Source of the DNA: Rhodospirillaceae bacterium | GTDB taxonomy: Bacteria > Pseudomonadota > Alphaproteobacteria > Reyranellales > Reyranellaceae | Reading direction: 5' to 3' | Length of the DNA: 64,000 nucleotides | NCBI GenBank assembly: GCA_009772935.1 | Contig: WOUR01000027.1 | Span: 1-64,000 of the forward strand | Shown: one piece after another, positions 36,105 through 45,233 of the stretch | Layout of the letters: each line of letters begins with the position of its first letter | Numbering within the stretch: the first letter of the stretch is position 1 | Made by a program: the position numbers and the translations under genes | Notes under the pieces: generated by a model | Databases searched by the model: none | The model's input: only the letters and a program-made list of their open reading frames with translations | Told to the model about the DNA's origin: nothing

Positions 36105-37392
36105 GCTCGACGCCTCGGCGCCGGGTTTCGAAAAGGAATTTTCGGCCTTCCTGGGGCGCAATCGGGATACCGACGAGAATGTCGACCGAGTGGTCGCCGG
36201 CATCGTGGCCGACGTGCGCGCGCGTGGCGACGCGGCCGTCGTTGACTACACGGCCAAGTTCGATTGGGCAGGTGTTACCGTCGCCAACATGCGCATCGCC
36301 GATGCCGAGCGCGACGCGGCGGCGTCACAGGTACCGGCGGCGCAGCGCGAGGCGCTGACCTTCGCGGCCAGGCGCATTGAGGCATTCCACCGTGCGCTGA
36401 TGCCGAAGGATGTCGACTTCACCGACGCCACCGGCACGCGCCTCGGGGCGCGTTACCGGCCGGTGGATGCGGCCGGTGTCTACGTGCCGGGCGGCACGGC
36501 GGCCTATCCGTCCTCGGTGCTGATGAACATCATGCCAGCCAAGGTCGCAGGCGTGGGCCGCATCGTCATGGTGGTCCCGACGCCCGGCGGTACCCTCAAT
36601 CCATTGGTCATGCTGGCGGCCCAGATCGCCGGCGCCGACGAGATCTGGCGCATTGGCGGCGCGCAGGCGGTGGCGGCACTGGCCTACGGCACGCAATCGA
36701 TCCGGCCGGTCGACAAGATCACCGGGCCGGGCAATGCCTATGTCGCCGCCGCCAAGCGTCGAGTGTTCGGCCAGGTCGGCATCGACCTGATCGCCGGCCC
36801 CTCCGAGATCCTCGTTGTGGCCGACCGCCATAACGATCCGGCCTGGATTGCCGCCGACCTGCTGTCGCAGGCGGAACACGACCCGTCCTCGCAATCGGTG
36901 CTGATCGCCGACGATGCGGCCTTCGCCGACGCCGTGCTGCGCGCTGTCGAGGCCGAGCTGAAGACGCTTGCCCGTGCCGAGATCGCCGCGGCGAGCTGGC
37001 GCGACAACGGTGCCGTGATCCTGGTGCCGGACTTCTCGGCTGTCCCGCCCATCGTCGACGCCATCGCCGCCGAGCATGTCGAGCTGGCGATGGAGATGGC
37101 GCCGGCCGAGGCGCTATCGCAGAAGATCCGTCATGCCGGCGCGATCTTCCTCGGCCGTCACACGCCCGAGGCGATCGGCGACTATGTCGCCGGCACCAAC
37201 CATGTGCTGCCGACCTCGCGCGCCGCTCGTTTCTCCGGCGGGTTGGGTGTTTACGACTTCCTGAAGCGGACGTCGCTGGTCGCCTGTACGCCGCAGTCGC
37301 TGGCCGCCCTCGGCCCATCCGCCGTGGCGCTCGCCGAAGCTGAAGGGCTCGGCGCCCATGGCCGTTCGGTTTCGCTCCGGCTGGGACGCTAG
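36094..37392 (+). CDS. hisD: Histidinol dehydrogenase
   Basis: 432 residues, beginning with GTG 36094 inside hisG. It performs the final two oxidations to histidine with NAD and Zn. Signatures: [69 protein letters not shown] and [26 protein letters not shown]. These are complete and in order. Coupled to hisG and followed 2 bases later by the UPF0262 gene, as usual in Alphaproteobacteria. Confidence 0.96.
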   Translation: MPLRLDASAPGFEKEFSAFLGRNRDTDENVDRVVAGIVADVRARGDAAVVDYTAKFDWAGVTVANMRIADAERDAAASQVPAAQREALTFAARRIEAFHRALMPKDVDFTDATGTRLGARYRPVDAAGVYVPGGTAAYPSSVLMNIMPAKVAGVGRIVMVVPTPGGTLNPLVMLAAQIAGADEIWRIGGAQAVAALAYGTQSIRPVDKITGPGNAYVAAAKRRVFGQVGIDLIAGPSEILVVADRHNDPAWIAADLLSQAEHDPSSQSVLIADDAAFADAVLRAVEAELKTLARAEIAAASWRDNGAVILVPDFSAVPPIVDAIAAEHVELAMEMAPAEALSQKIRHAGAIFLGRHTPEAIGDYVAGTNHVLPTSRAARFSGGLGVYDFLKRTSLVACTPQSLAALGPSAVALAEAEGLGAHGRSVSLRLGR

Positions 37393-37394
37393 CG

Positions 37395-37883
37395 ATGCCG
37401 GCCGGGACGACCGACAAGACGCGGCGCATCGTCGATGTCGTGCTGGACGAGGACTCGGTCGCCCGCCGGGCGCCCGAGGTCGAGCACGAGCGTGCCGTCG
37501 CGCTGTTTGACCTCATCGAGGAGAACGATTTCTGCCTGGTCGGCGGCCAGCCCGGACCCTATCGCCTGCGCATCGGCATCTTCGAGCAGCGGCTGGTGTT
37601 CGACGTGCGCAATGAGGCCGACGAGAAGCTACGCGACATCGTCCTGTCGCTGACCCCGTTCCGCAAGGTCGTGAAGGACTACTTCCTGATCTGCGAGAGC
37701 TACTACGCCGCCATCAAGAAGCTCGGCCCGTCGCAGATCGAAGCACTCGACATGGGCCGGCGCGGCCTGCACGATGAGGGCTCGGACCTGCTGCGCGAGC
37801 GGCTCGAGGGCAAGATCGAAGTCGACCACGACACGGCCCGGCGGCTGTTCACGCTGATCTGCGCCCTGCACATCAAATCGTGA
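37395..37883 (+). CDS. UPF0262 family protein
   Basis: 162 residues with the UPF0262 hallmarks [36 protein letters not shown] and [22 protein letters not shown]. The family is restricted to Alphaproteobacteria and travels with hisD and a low-Mr phosphatase. Role unknown; soluble, cytosolic prediction. Only 2 bases separate it from hisD. Confidence 0.92.
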   Translation: MPAGTTDKTRRIVDVVLDEDSVARRAPEVEHERAVALFDLIEENDFCLVGGQPGPYRLRIGIFEQRLVFDVRNEADEKLRDIVLSLTPFRKVVKDYFLICESYYAAIKKLGPSQIEALDMGRRGLHDEGSDLLRERLEGKIEVDHDTARRLFTLICALHIKS

Positions 37884-37896
37884 GCGGGCTGGGGCG

Positions 37897-38340
37897 ATGA
37901 TCGGACTGCCGTCCAGCCTGCTCTTCGCCTGCAGCGAGAACTCCGTCCGGTCGCCGATGGCCGAGGCGCTGGCCAAACGACTCTACGGTCACAGGGTCTA
38001 TATCGATTCGGTGGGCGTGCGCGCGAGCGAGGTCGACGGGTTCGCGGTCGCCGCGCTGGACGAGATCGACATCGACGTCCACCGCCACCATGCCAAGACG
38101 TTCGACGACGTCGACGCCGCATCGTTCGAGCTGATCGTCACCCTGTCGCCGGAAGCGCATCACAGCGCACTGGAGTTCACGCGCGGGACGGCGACCGAGG
38201 TCGAGTACTGGCCGATGCCCGACCCCAGCGCCGTGGAAGGATCGCGGGAGACGCGGCTCGATGCCTACCGTCATACCCGCGACCAGGTCCTGGTCCGACT
38301 GAAGGCGCGCTTCGGAGCACCGATCACACCTTCGGTCTGA
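37897..38340 (+). CDS. Low-molecular-weight protein tyrosine phosphatase / arsenate-reductase fold
   Basis: 147 residues. The P-loop is LLFACSENSVRSPMAEALAKRLYG, giving C-x5-R-S with the nucleophilic cysteine. A general-acid aspartate lies in YWPMPDPSAVEGS. The segment LFACSENSVRSP is the usual alphaproteobacterial form that always follows UPF0262. Substrate, phosphotyrosine protein or arsenate, is not settled by the sequence; a thioredoxin-linked arsenate reductase would need extra cysteines that are absent. Confidence 0.88.
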   Translation: MIGLPSSLLFACSENSVRSPMAEALAKRLYGHRVYIDSVGVRASEVDGFAVAALDEIDIDVHRHHAKTFDDVDAASFELIVTLSPEAHHSALEFTRGTATEVEYWPMPDPSAVEGSRETRLDAYRHTRDQVLVRLKARFGAPITPSV

Positions 38341-38350
38341 CGGTCTCTGC

Positions 38351-38665
38351 CTACCGCTGTGCGACGTGCCCCGCGGGGTCGACCTTGATCATATAGTAGG
38401 TCTCGCCCTTGAGAGCCTGCCCCTGCCAGCTTCCGTCGCTGTTGCGCGACAGCATGGTGACGCCGGTGTAGCCCGCATCGTGGATCTGCTGTCGCGCGAT
38501 GGCGCCCTCGGCCGTCGGGGTCCAGTTGGGCGCCGTCGTCGGCGTATGGACGTTGTTGGGTTCCGTACCGGGTTCGCGGCCGGTGGGCATGCCCTGCGCC
38601 TGGACTGCGTTCGTCGCGAGTACCGCGGCGCTGACCAGTGAGAATGCGAGTAATGTCCGGTTCAT
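38351..38665 (-). CDS. Small exported PepSY-like protein
   Basis: 104 residues: signal peptide 1-24 (VQAQ-G), a disordered Thr/Pro linker, then one small domain (AEGAIARQQIHDAGYTGVTMLSRNSDGSWQGQALKGETYYMIKVDPAGHV) that resembles a single PepSY/BON-sized fold. AGGAG lies 7 bases before the ATG. Convergent with the phosphatase gene. Periplasmic; function unknown. Confidence 0.75.
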   Translation of the reverse strand: MNRTLLAFSLVSAAVLATNAVQAQGMPTGREPGTEPNNVHTPTTAPNWTPTAEGAIARQQIHDAGYTGVTMLSRNSDGSWQGQALKGETYYMIKVDPAGHVAQR

Positions 38666-38815
38666 GATATTTCTCCTCAGGTGCGAAGCGCCGCCACACT
38701 GGAGCGTCTTCGCCCGGGAGCATTTCCGGACCGGATCGTGCGTGGATTGAGGCGGGCGCACGCGCATGCCTGCACGCGAGCCTCCCGCTTCACACCTGCT
38801 CTTGTAAGGACGGTG

Positions 38816-39400
38816 TCAGCGCGCGCTGTCGGCACCCGCGTACCAGGCCGCGCGATGCGGGCTGTGATGGCGTGCCGGCAGGTTGACGAGGTCCATGAAC
38901 ACCGAGGCGCCGCCGTCGCCGCCCGCGAGGTCGCCCTCGAGAACGTCGACGTCGAAGGTGAGCTTGTCGCCCTCGAGCTTCGGCGACTTCAGCGTGACGA
39001 CCGCATCGACGACGCTGGCCTTCGACTTGTTCAGCACCGACACCGTGGCATTGGGCGGATCCTTGGCGAACGAATTGGGCGCCTTCAGCGTCCACTCCTC
39101 GAGCACGTGCGGCAGCATCGCGTGGCCGGCCGAACGGACCGGGCGGTCGGCGAACACGATGACGCTCGGCGCGATGCCGTCGAGGATCAGCTTGTTGTCC
39201 TGCAGCTTGGCGCTGCGGGCGTTCAGCACGAACATCGAGGGGATGAGGCGCGGGTGGCGCGCCGCGCCGACGACCTTGGGCAGGCCCTGTACCGAGGAGG
39301 AGGAGGGCGCGGCCGGTTGGGTCTGCGCACTGGCGCCGAAGGCGAGGCCGAGCGTTGCGGCGGCGGTCGCGACGGCGAGGGAGAATCTGAAGGTCTTCAT
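38816..39400 (-). CDS. Secreted protein, paralogue of the upstream gene
   Basis: 194 residues with a signal peptide (ASA-QTQ near residue 26). The mature part shares three blocks with the neighbouring gene at 39418: a RP-x-R-S-x-GH segment, SFAKDPPNATVSV and KLEGDKLTFDVDVLEG. These look like a small secreted beta-rich domain. It starts at ATG 39400, or GTG 39407-39409 in frame, 17 bases or less after the upstream paralogue stop. No recognised family name; function unknown. Confidence 0.75.
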   Translation of the reverse strand: MKTFRFSLAVATAAATLGLAFGASAQTQPAAPSSSSVQGLPKVVGAARHPRLIPSMFVLNARSAKLQDNKLILDGIAPSVIVFADRPVRSAGHAMLPHVLEEWTLKAPNSFAKDPPNATVSVLNKSKASVVDAVVTLKSPKLEGDKLTFDVDVLEGDLAGGDGGASVFMDLVNLPARHHSPHRAAWYAGADSAR

Positions 39401-39417
39401 GAGGGTCACCGTGCGGC

Positions 39418-40203
39418 TCAGTAGCAGGGCAGGAGGGGCGGCTTGCCGCAGCTGGGCGCGTTGTAGCGCTGCTGATAGCGCGGATCGATGTCAGGCGGAG
39501 GCGGTGCGCCGGCACCGCTGTTATAGCCGCCGCCGCCGGCATAACCGCCGCCATATGGATTGACGGGGTGCGTCGGCGAGGGATTGGACCAGCCGCTGAA
39601 CGTGCTCGTGCCGTCCGGATCGCCGATCGCCGGCGTCTCGCCGCCGGTCGTCTGGCTCTGGCCGTAGTACTGGGCGCCGTGCGAGCCGATGCCGAACCAG
39701 ATCGTGTCGATGAACACCGAGGCCGGACCGTCGGCGGCGCCGAGGCTGCCTTCCAGCACGTCGACGTCGAAGGTGAGCTTCTCGCCCTCGAGCTTGGCGG
39801 TCTTCAGGGTCACGACCAGGTCCGACACGTTGCCGCCGTCCTTGTGGAAGACCGAGACCGTGGCGTTCGGCGGATCCTTGGCGAAGCTGCCGGTGCGCCA
39901 GATGTCGACCATGTCCGGCGTCACCATGTGGCCGACAGAGCGCTTCGGCCGGCTGGTGAACAGGGTGGCCGTCGGCAGCACGCCGTCCAGGACCAGCTTC
40001 TGGCCGTCGAGCTTCGCGGCGCGGGAGTTGATGACGATCAGGGCCGTCGAATACTGCCGCTTGGCCGGCTTGCCGATCGTCTTCTGGGCCGGATGGGTGA
40101 TGGCGTTGGGGGCTGCCGCAGGGGCCGGTGATGGCTGGGCGATGGCAAGTGCCGGTGTAAGGAGCAGGGCGGCCACGAGGCCGGACATGCACGTTGATTT
40201 CAT
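39418..40203 (-). CDS. Secreted protein with Gly/Tyr/Pro-rich C-terminal tail
   Basis: 261 residues: signal peptide 1-22, a globular domain paralogous to the downstream gene (NSRAAKLDGQKLVLDGV, RPKRSVGHMVTPDMVDIW, SFAKDPPNATVSVFHKDGG, KLEGEKLTFDVDVLEG) and an added 80-residue low-complexity tail rich in Gly, Tyr, Ser and Pro. The tail suggests surface exposure or polymer interaction. Probably one operon with the shorter paralogue. Gene duplication is seen directly; function is unknown. Confidence 0.75.
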   Translation of the reverse strand: MKSTCMSGLVAALLLTPALAIAQPSPAPAAAPNAITHPAQKTIGKPAKRQYSTALIVINSRAAKLDGQKLVLDGVLPTATLFTSRPKRSVGHMVTPDMVDIWRTGSFAKDPPNATVSVFHKDGGNVSDLVVTLKTAKLEGEKLTFDVDVLEGSLGAADGPASVFIDTIWFGIGSHGAQYYGQSQTTGGETPAIGDPDGTSTFSGWSNPSPTHPVNPYGGGYAGGGGYNSGAGAPPPPDIDPRYQQRYNAPSCGKPPLLPCY

Positions 40204-40376
40204 CTTCTGCTGGTCCTTCTTTCCCGGGCGTCCATAGCCGTGCCCTGTATAGGGGAGGCAGGCTCCCGTGAGAAGGCCGGCCGTCCCCGCCGCTGCTTGC
40301 GCCGCCATTGACTTACCCCCTCCTGCGGCTCATTTTCCGCCCGCTTTCCCAGAAATTCACCCCAGCCGGAGGCCGG

Positions 40377-40595
40377 ATGGCCAAAGAAGACTTGATCGAG
40401 TTTACAGGCGTCGTGGCCGAGTTGCTGCCCAATGCAATGTTCCGGGTGAAGCTCGACAACGACCACGTCATTCTCGCCCACACCTCGGGCAAGATGCGCA
40501 AGAACCGCATCCGCGTTCTGGCAGGCGACCGCGTCACCGTCGAGATGACGCCATACGACCTGACCAAGGGCCGCATCACCTTCCGCTTCAAGTAG
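40377..40595 (+). CDS. infA: Translation initiation factor IF-1
   Basis: 72 residues, the exact IF-1 length and sequence pattern ([72 protein letters not shown] pattern seen across its OB fold). Binds the ribosomal A-site during initiation. GGAGG stands 6 bases before the ATG. Followed by maf, RNase G and yacG in the usual alphaproteobacterial order. Confidence 0.97.
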   Translation: MAKEDLIEFTGVVAELLPNAMFRVKLDNDHVILAHTSGKMRKNRIRVLAGDRVTVEMTPYDLTKGRITFRFK

Positions 40596-40598
40596 GCG

Positions 40599-41177
40599 TT
40601 GCGCGCCTCGCCGATCCCCCCGCTCGTACTGGCCTCCGCGTCTCCGCGACGGCTCGACCTGTTGCGACAGGTCGGACTCGAGCCCGCGACGATCGATCCT
40701 GCCGACATCGACGAAACGCCCCGGGCGGGCGAACTGCCGCGTGCCTATGCGCTGCGGATGGCGCAGGCGAAGCTCGCCGTCGTGAAGGAGCGCCACGCCG
40801 GCGCCCTCGTGCTGGCGGCCGACAGCGTCGTGGTCTGCGGTCGCCGCATCCTGCCGAAGACGGAAGAAGAGGCCGAGGCGCGCGATTGCCTCGCGAAATT
40901 ATCGGGCCGCCGTCATCGCGTGCTGGGCGGCGTCGCCGTGGCCGGTCCCGACGGCCGTGTGCGTACACGCCTCGTCGAGACGATCGTGCGCTTCAAGCGC
41001 CTCGAGTCGGCCGAGATAAATGCCTATCTCGCGAGCGGCGAGTGGCAGGGCAAGGCCGGCGGCTATGCCATCCAGGGCCGGGCCGCGTCCTTCGTCGCGT
41101 TCCTGTCCGGCTCCTACAGCAACGTCGTGGGATTGCCGCTGTTCGAAACCGTGGCGCTCCTGAAGGCTGCATCATGA
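40599..41177 (+). CDS. Maf-like nucleotide pyrophosphatase
   Basis: 192 residues. The Maf motif is complete: LVLASASPRRLDLLRQVG at the start and the active-site region VLAADSVVVCGRRILPKT, GRRHRVLGGVAV, plus GYAIQGRAASFVAFLSGSYSNVVGLP near the end. Hydrolyses non-canonical or modified nucleoside triphosphates, usually dTTP/UTP-type. A TTG start 3 bases after infA is used because LVLASASPRR must be near the N-terminus. Coupled by ATGA to the RNase G gene. Confidence 0.93.
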   Translation: MRASPIPPLVLASASPRRLDLLRQVGLEPATIDPADIDETPRAGELPRAYALRMAQAKLAVVKERHAGALVLAADSVVVCGRRILPKTEEEAEARDCLAKLSGRRHRVLGGVAVAGPDGRVRTRLVETIVRFKRLESAEINAYLASGEWQGKAGGYAIQGRAASFVAFLSGSYSNVVGLPLFETVALLKAAS

Positions 41178-42358
41178 GCCGCGTCGATCGGCTCGTCTGC
41201 CATGTGCTGCCCACGGCGTTCCTGATGGCGCTGGTTGCCGAAGGCCGGCTGATGGAGCTTCAGGTCGTTCGCCGCGACCGGCCTTCCAGGGTCGAGAGCA
41301 TCTTCCTCGGCCGCCTGGAGCGGGTGATGCCCGATCTCGATGCGGCCTTTGTCGACATCGGCATCGAGCGCGCCGGTTTCCTGCGGGCCGAGGACCTCTC
41401 GGGCAGTGACGGCTGGCCGCCGCTCGGTGCCCCGGTCCTCGTGCAGGTACGTAACGATGGCGAGGGCGACAAAGGTCCGCGCCTGTCGATGAACATCGCC
41501 ATCAGCGGCCGCTATCTCGTCTACCATCCCAACGGGGCAGGCGTGACGTTCTCTCGTCGCATCGAGGGAGAACTGGAGCGCGACCGCCTGCGCGGCCACG
41601 TCGAGGGTCTGCTGGACGGCGGAATCGTGCTGCGCACCGCCGCGGCGGGCGCCACCGCCGAGGTGCTGCAGGTCGACGCCACGCGCGTGCTCGAACGGTG
41701 GGAGAAGATCCGGCGCCTGGCGCTCGACGTCGAGCCGCCGGCCGACCTGTCGTCGCGCATCCCGGGCGAGCGCGATCCGATCGCGCGGGCCTTGCGCGAT
41801 CATGGCGCCGGCCTCGAAGAGGTGATCCTCGACGACCGCGCCCTGGCGCGCACGCTGCAGGACAGGATGGACCGGCTGGGCGAGAAGATCCGCGTCCGCT
41901 GGCACAACGGAACGATGCCCGCCTTCGACATCGACGACGTTGCGGGGCAGATCGACACCGCGCTGGCCCCGCGAATCGTCCTGCAGAGCGGCGTCGAGGT
42001 GCTGTTCGAGCCCGGCGAGACGCTGTGCGCCGTGGACGTCGACAGTGCCGGTGCCGGCGGCCGCCAGGGCCGCGCGCCGCGCCGGCCGGTCGACGTCAAC
42101 CTGGAGGCGGCGCCGGCGATCGCCCAGCAGCTGAGGCTGCGTAACATCGCCGGCGCGGTGGTGATCGACTTCGTGACGATGCGCAGCGCCTACGACCGCG
42201 ACAAGGTCCAGGCGGTGCTGGCCGAGCATCTGGCGAACGACCCGGTGCCCACCCAGATCTACGGTTTCACCCGGCTCGGCCTGTTCGAGTTGACCCGCGC
42301 CCGGCGCGGCCCGACCCTGGCGGCCCAGCTCGAAGCGCTGGAAAAGAGCGATGACTGA
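41174..42358 (+). CDS. rng: RNase E/G family ribonuclease (short RNase G)
   Basis: 394 residues. It spans the S1-like and RNase H/catalytic domains of RNase G: IFLGRLERVMPDLDAAFVDIGIERAGFLRAEDL, then the catalytic aspartates in ETLCAVDVDSAG and AVVIDFVTMRS. The Zn-link and the long RNase E C-terminal scaffold are missing, so it acts as a stand-alone enzyme maturing tRNA or rRNA. The ATG overlaps the maf stop and its own 3' end overlaps yacG by 8 bases. Confidence 0.93.
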   Translation: MSRVDRLVCHVLPTAFLMALVAEGRLMELQVVRRDRPSRVESIFLGRLERVMPDLDAAFVDIGIERAGFLRAEDLSGSDGWPPLGAPVLVQVRNDGEGDKGPRLSMNIAISGRYLVYHPNGAGVTFSRRIEGELERDRLRGHVEGLLDGGIVLRTAAAGATAEVLQVDATRVLERWEKIRRLALDVEPPADLSSRIPGERDPIARALRDHGAGLEEVILDDRALARTLQDRMDRLGEKIRVRWHNGTMPAFDIDDVAGQIDTALAPRIVLQSGVEVLFEPGETLCAVDVDSAGAGGRQGRAPRRPVDVNLEAAPAIAQQLRLRNIAGAVVIDFVTMRSAYDRDKVQAVLAEHLANDPVPTQIYGFTRLGLFELTRARRGPTLAAQLEALEKSDD

Positions 42359-42575
42359 CCGATCCCCGCCGCTGCGCGCCGTGCGCATCGAAGCGAAATG
42401 CCCGATCTGCGGGAAGCCCGCGGACCCCAAGTACAAGCCGTTCTGCCGCAAGCGCTGCGCCGACATCGACCTCGGCCGCTGGCTGAAGGAAGGCTATCGC
42501 GTGCCGACCGACGAGGCGCCTGGCGACGAAGACCTCGACGAGAGGGGCGGCGGCGCGTCTGGACAGCGGGGCTAG
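42351..42575 (+). CDS. yacG: DNA gyrase inhibitor YacG, zinc-binding
   Basis: 74 residues with the four-cysteine zinc site CPICGKPADPKYKPFCRKRC followed by ADIDLGRWLKEGYRVP, which define YacG. It binds GyrB and blocks DNA binding by gyrase. Overlaps the RNase G gene and ends the conserved block before tRNA-Phe. Confidence 0.94.
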   Translation: MTDRSPPLRAVRIEAKCPICGKPADPKYKPFCRKRCADIDLGRWLKEGYRVPTDEAPGDEDLDERGGGASGQRG

Positions 42576-42610
42576 CCCGTCCTATAAGCCCGGCCGCCAA
42601 CGAACGATGT

Positions 42611-42686
42611 GCCCAGGTAGCTCAGTTGGTAGAGCATGCGACTGAAAATCGCAGTGTCGGTGGTTCGACTCCGCCCCTGGGCACCA
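42611..42686 (+). tRNA. tRNA-Phe (GAA)
   Basis: A 76-base cloverleaf: acceptor GCCCAGG/CCTGGGC, D-arm GCTC/GAGC, anticodon stem TGCGA/TCGCA with loop CTGAAAA (anticodon GAA), T-arm GGTGG-TTCGACT-CCGCC, discriminator A and encoded CCA. It borders the accessory island and is a typical integration target. Confidence 0.97.
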
Positions 42687-42706
42687 TTCGTTTCAAATTC
42701 AAGCAG

Positions 42707-42734
42707 GCCAACGTTTTAGGCCCCTGCCGTTGGC
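42707..42734. repeat. Inverted repeat downstream of tRNA-Phe
   Basis: GCCAACG (42707-42713) and CGTTGGC (42728-42734) are perfect inverted copies with a 14-base loop, 20 bases after the tRNA. No T-run follows. It could be a weak terminator or part of a recombinase attachment region. Confidence 0.35.
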
Positions 42735-42837
42735 TTCAAAATCGAGTGCTCAGAAGGACGTTTTTCCGAGTCTTTTCGCACCGTTTTTCCAAGATCTCGT
42801 TCTGTTCACGTTCTCTCGGCGGCCTCTGTCGCCCCAT

Positions 42838-43767
42838 TTACCGCTCAGCACCGCAAGGATCGTCGACGACTTCGTAAGGCGGCGCAGGCTCGTCTGTGAA
42901 CGGCTCCCGGTCGAGGTAAGCATCCCAGCCGTCGCCGCAGACAGATCGACCGTGCGCATCCATTCGCTGCTTACTGTCGCCGTCGGTTCCAGGATGTGCC
43001 GTGCAATATTCGAGACGGGCTCGATCGTAGCAGCTGCGCCATTTCATGAAGGCGCGCTGGTGCCGGAGGCCGTCCCGCGTGTTCTGGCGGATCGTGACGT
43101 TGACGGCGCAGGGAGCGCCCATCTGGAAGGTGAACACTAGTGATGCCCCGTCGTCGACCCTTGGAGGCGGCAAGTAGCTCGATCCGGCAATGCCGTGGTG
43201 CTGCAAGTGGTAGGTCGTTCCGATCAGCCGTCGCAGACGCTCTGGTGTGAAGCACGAATAGGCCGAGACGTCTCCGAATGTCAGCGAGGCATCGACCTCC
43301 TCATAGGCGGAATTGCACAGGCTTGTTCGGTACAGGTCGTAGGATAGCCTAGGCGTACTTGCGACGTAGACTTTGTCCGACATGAACTGATGCACCTTCA
43401 TGTCTCGCACACCCTCGGGGGTGGTCCGATACCAGGAAGCACCAAAGGTCGCGGTCGTCACCGTGGTTTGTCGTTGGCGGCCTCCTTCGTTGCATGGCGT
43501 GTGGCGGATGTCGGCTACCTTGGTCTTGAATTCCACTTCCATGTCTAGTGCGCTGGCAAGTTTGACCGGATCGGTCAGCAGGCCCTCCTTGGCGATTTTT
43601 TTGACCAGAAGCGCAAGGCTGTCGCCATTAGGCATCGGCTCCAGCGGCTTCTCGTCCGGGACGACACTTCGAGAGACGGCGCTGCCGTGCCAGGTGACGA
43701 TCGCGATGCAGGCGAAACAGAGGGCCGCCATACTGGATAATTTCCAGCGTTGTCCGCCTCTGCTCAT
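42838..43767 (-). CDS. Exported or membrane-anchored protein of unknown function, island gene
   Basis: 309 residues. The N-terminus has a hydrophobic segment (residues 12-27: MAALCFACIAIVTWHG) without a lipobox, indicating export. Several cysteines (for instance SLCNSAYEE, YSCFTP, GAPCAV, RSCYDR) suggest disulfides. No family recognised. Its ATG overlaps the integrase stop (4 bases), so it appears translationally coupled to the recombinase, which is unusual for a cargo gene. Confidence 0.6.
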   Translation of the reverse strand: MSRGGQRWKLSSMAALCFACIAIVTWHGSAVSRSVVPDEKPLEPMPNGDSLALLVKKIAKEGLLTDPVKLASALDMEVEFKTKVADIRHTPCNEGGRQRQTTVTTATFGASWYRTTPEGVRDMKVHQFMSDKVYVASTPRLSYDLYRTSLCNSAYEEVDASLTFGDVSAYSCFTPERLRRLIGTTYHLQHHGIAGSSYLPPPRVDDGASLVFTFQMGAPCAVNVTIRQNTRDGLRHQRAFMKWRSCYDRARLEYCTAHPGTDGDSKQRMDAHGRSVCGDGWDAYLDREPFTDEPAPPYEVVDDPCGAER

Positions 43768-44864
43768 TTGCGCTTGCTCAAGGCCTTGAGGACACGCAAC
43801 GCACCCTGATTTCGAGCCGCGTCCTGCGTGTAGACGCGGGCGCTGGCCGGACCGGCCTGGCCGAGCGCGCCGGCGATATCGTTCTCGCTGAAGCCTGCGT
43901 CCGCAGCCGCCTTACCGAGGCTCTTTCGTAGGCCGTGAAGAGTAAGGCCCGGCCGGATCTCGCCCTCCTTCACGAGCCGACGCTTGATCCGGTTGAATGG
44001 GGAATCGAGCCCATCCGTCGAGTAGGGCTGGCCCAGCCGATTGAGGACCAACCTGTGGCCGACCTTGTGGCCATTGCGCTGGGCGGCGCGGCCCATCTGG
44101 ATCTGGTCGGGCTCATTCAGGATCGCGGTCAGGCGCTTGGCTTCGAAGATGCTCAGCTCCTTCTCGTTCTTGTCCATCATGTCGAGATCGATCGAGCCAC
44201 CTGAACGGGCGGTCTTGGGGACGCGGACGACGTCCTCCTTCCGAAGCCCGCCGTAGTAGGCGAGGGCGACGGTCTTCCTCAGGCCGCTGCCGCCTCCTTG
44301 CAGATCATGGGTAGCCTTGAAGAAGGCATCGACCTCTTCTGGTCGCCACGCCTTATTGGCAACGCCCAGCTTCTTAGGGCGCCCAATCTTCGGCACGCCC
44401 TTGGCGGCATTCGTGGCGACGATGCCGTGAGGCACGCCCCAGCCCAGCACGATCGAGAGGACGGCGACGACCTGGTTGGCGAGCCAGCGCCCACGGGCGG
44501 CGTAGACCTCGTCCCGGACCTTCAAAATCCACAGCTGGTCGATGTTGATCAGAACCTTGGCGTCGAAGGTCTTGAGGGCGTCCATGGCGCGCTGATAGCC
44601 GCCCTGGGTGACCTTCTCGAGCTGGGTGAACTCGGGCGAGGCGCGATAGAGCGCGAACAGGCCGCCCAAGTGAGCGGGCAGGGGATCGAGCTTGGCGCTG
44701 ACCCCGGCCATCGCCTCGGCCTCCAGCAGCTTCACCTCGGCGAAGAAGACCTCGGGATGCGTGTCGGGATTGGCGGCGATCCGCTTCCCGGTCGCCCGGT
44801 GATAGCGGTAGATGGACACGTTAGCCCGGACGAGCTTGATGCCGCTGATTTCTACGAAGGTCAT
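43764..44864 (-). CDS. Tyrosine recombinase (phage-type integrase)
   Basis: 366 residues. The catalytic set is visible in the C-terminal half: Arg in LAYYGGLRKEDVVRV, His-Leu-x-Leu-Arg in LTLHGLRKSLGKAAADAG, and the nucleophilic Tyr in SARVYTQDAARN. An N-terminal SAM-like domain precedes (FTQLEKVTQGGYQRAMDALKTF). It should integrate or excise the island at tRNA-Phe. It is read towards the tRNA, preceded by an excisionase-like gene whose stop overlaps its start. Confidence 0.9.
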   Translation of the reverse strand: MTFVEISGIKLVRANVSIYRYHRATGKRIAANPDTHPEVFFAEVKLLEAEAMAGVSAKLDPLPAHLGGLFALYRASPEFTQLEKVTQGGYQRAMDALKTFDAKVLINIDQLWILKVRDEVYAARGRWLANQVVAVLSIVLGWGVPHGIVATNAAKGVPKIGRPKKLGVANKAWRPEEVDAFFKATHDLQGGGSGLRKTVALAYYGGLRKEDVVRVPKTARSGGSIDLDMMDKNEKELSIFEAKRLTAILNEPDQIQMGRAAQRNGHKVGHRLVLNRLGQPYSTDGLDSPFNRIKRRLVKEGEIRPGLTLHGLRKSLGKAAADAGFSENDIAGALGQAGPASARVYTQDAARNQGALRVLKALSKRK

Positions 44865-45190
44865 TGCGGAGATTTTCCCAATCGTCCCCAGGTTGCAGCC
44901 TGCGGCGTGCCGCCCAGCCGGTCAACGGGCAGGCTGCGAGTCCCGGTGTCCAGATCCTCGCGCAGGTAGAATCGCTTCTGGCCGATGAGGCGGGGCCGGC
45001 AGCAAGGCGCCACTTCGCGGTCGAAGCGCTCGTCACCGAGTTGCCCGCAGTAGCGCATGGCGTTCTTGCAGGTAAGCAGGCCACACTCGCCCAGCGGGAT
45101 GACTTCGCGAGCTGTCACCGGGGTCTCATGGCAGGCGTCGGCGGCGGCCCCTTCAGAGCCGGCCAGTCTCGGACGGCTTTCATGTATCAT
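44861..45190 (-). CDS. Probable excisionase / AlpA-like directionality factor
   Basis: 109 residues. The C-terminal half has a MerR/Xis-like helix-turn-helix and wing pattern: LTCKNAMRYCGQLGDERFDREV followed by RPRLIGQKRFYLREDLDTG. Such small proteins sit immediately upstream of tyrosine recombinase genes and set the direction of recombination. It overlaps the integrase start by 4 bases. The first 30 residues look non-conserved, so the true start may be inside. Identification by motif and context. Confidence 0.5.
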   Translation of the reverse strand: MIHESRPRLAGSEGAAADACHETPVTAREVIPLGECGLLTCKNAMRYCGQLGDERFDREVAPCCRPRLIGQKRFYLREDLDTGTRSLPVDRLGGTPQAATWGRLGKSPQ

Positions 45191-45233
45191 AGCGGCGAAT
45201 AGAGGAGGGTGCGCCCTGCGCCTGGGAGAGACG

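Noticed and set aside
38271-38723. Overlapping 150-codon frame beside the small exported protein
   Set aside because: The alternative frame at 38351-38665 has a proper signal peptide and ribosome site, so the other is a shadow.
42611-42686. Expected direct repeat of the tRNA-Phe 3' end at the far side of the island
   Set aside because: I searched the 46.7 kb border region by eye and found no match to the T-arm or acceptor sequence, so no attachment-site pair is claimed.
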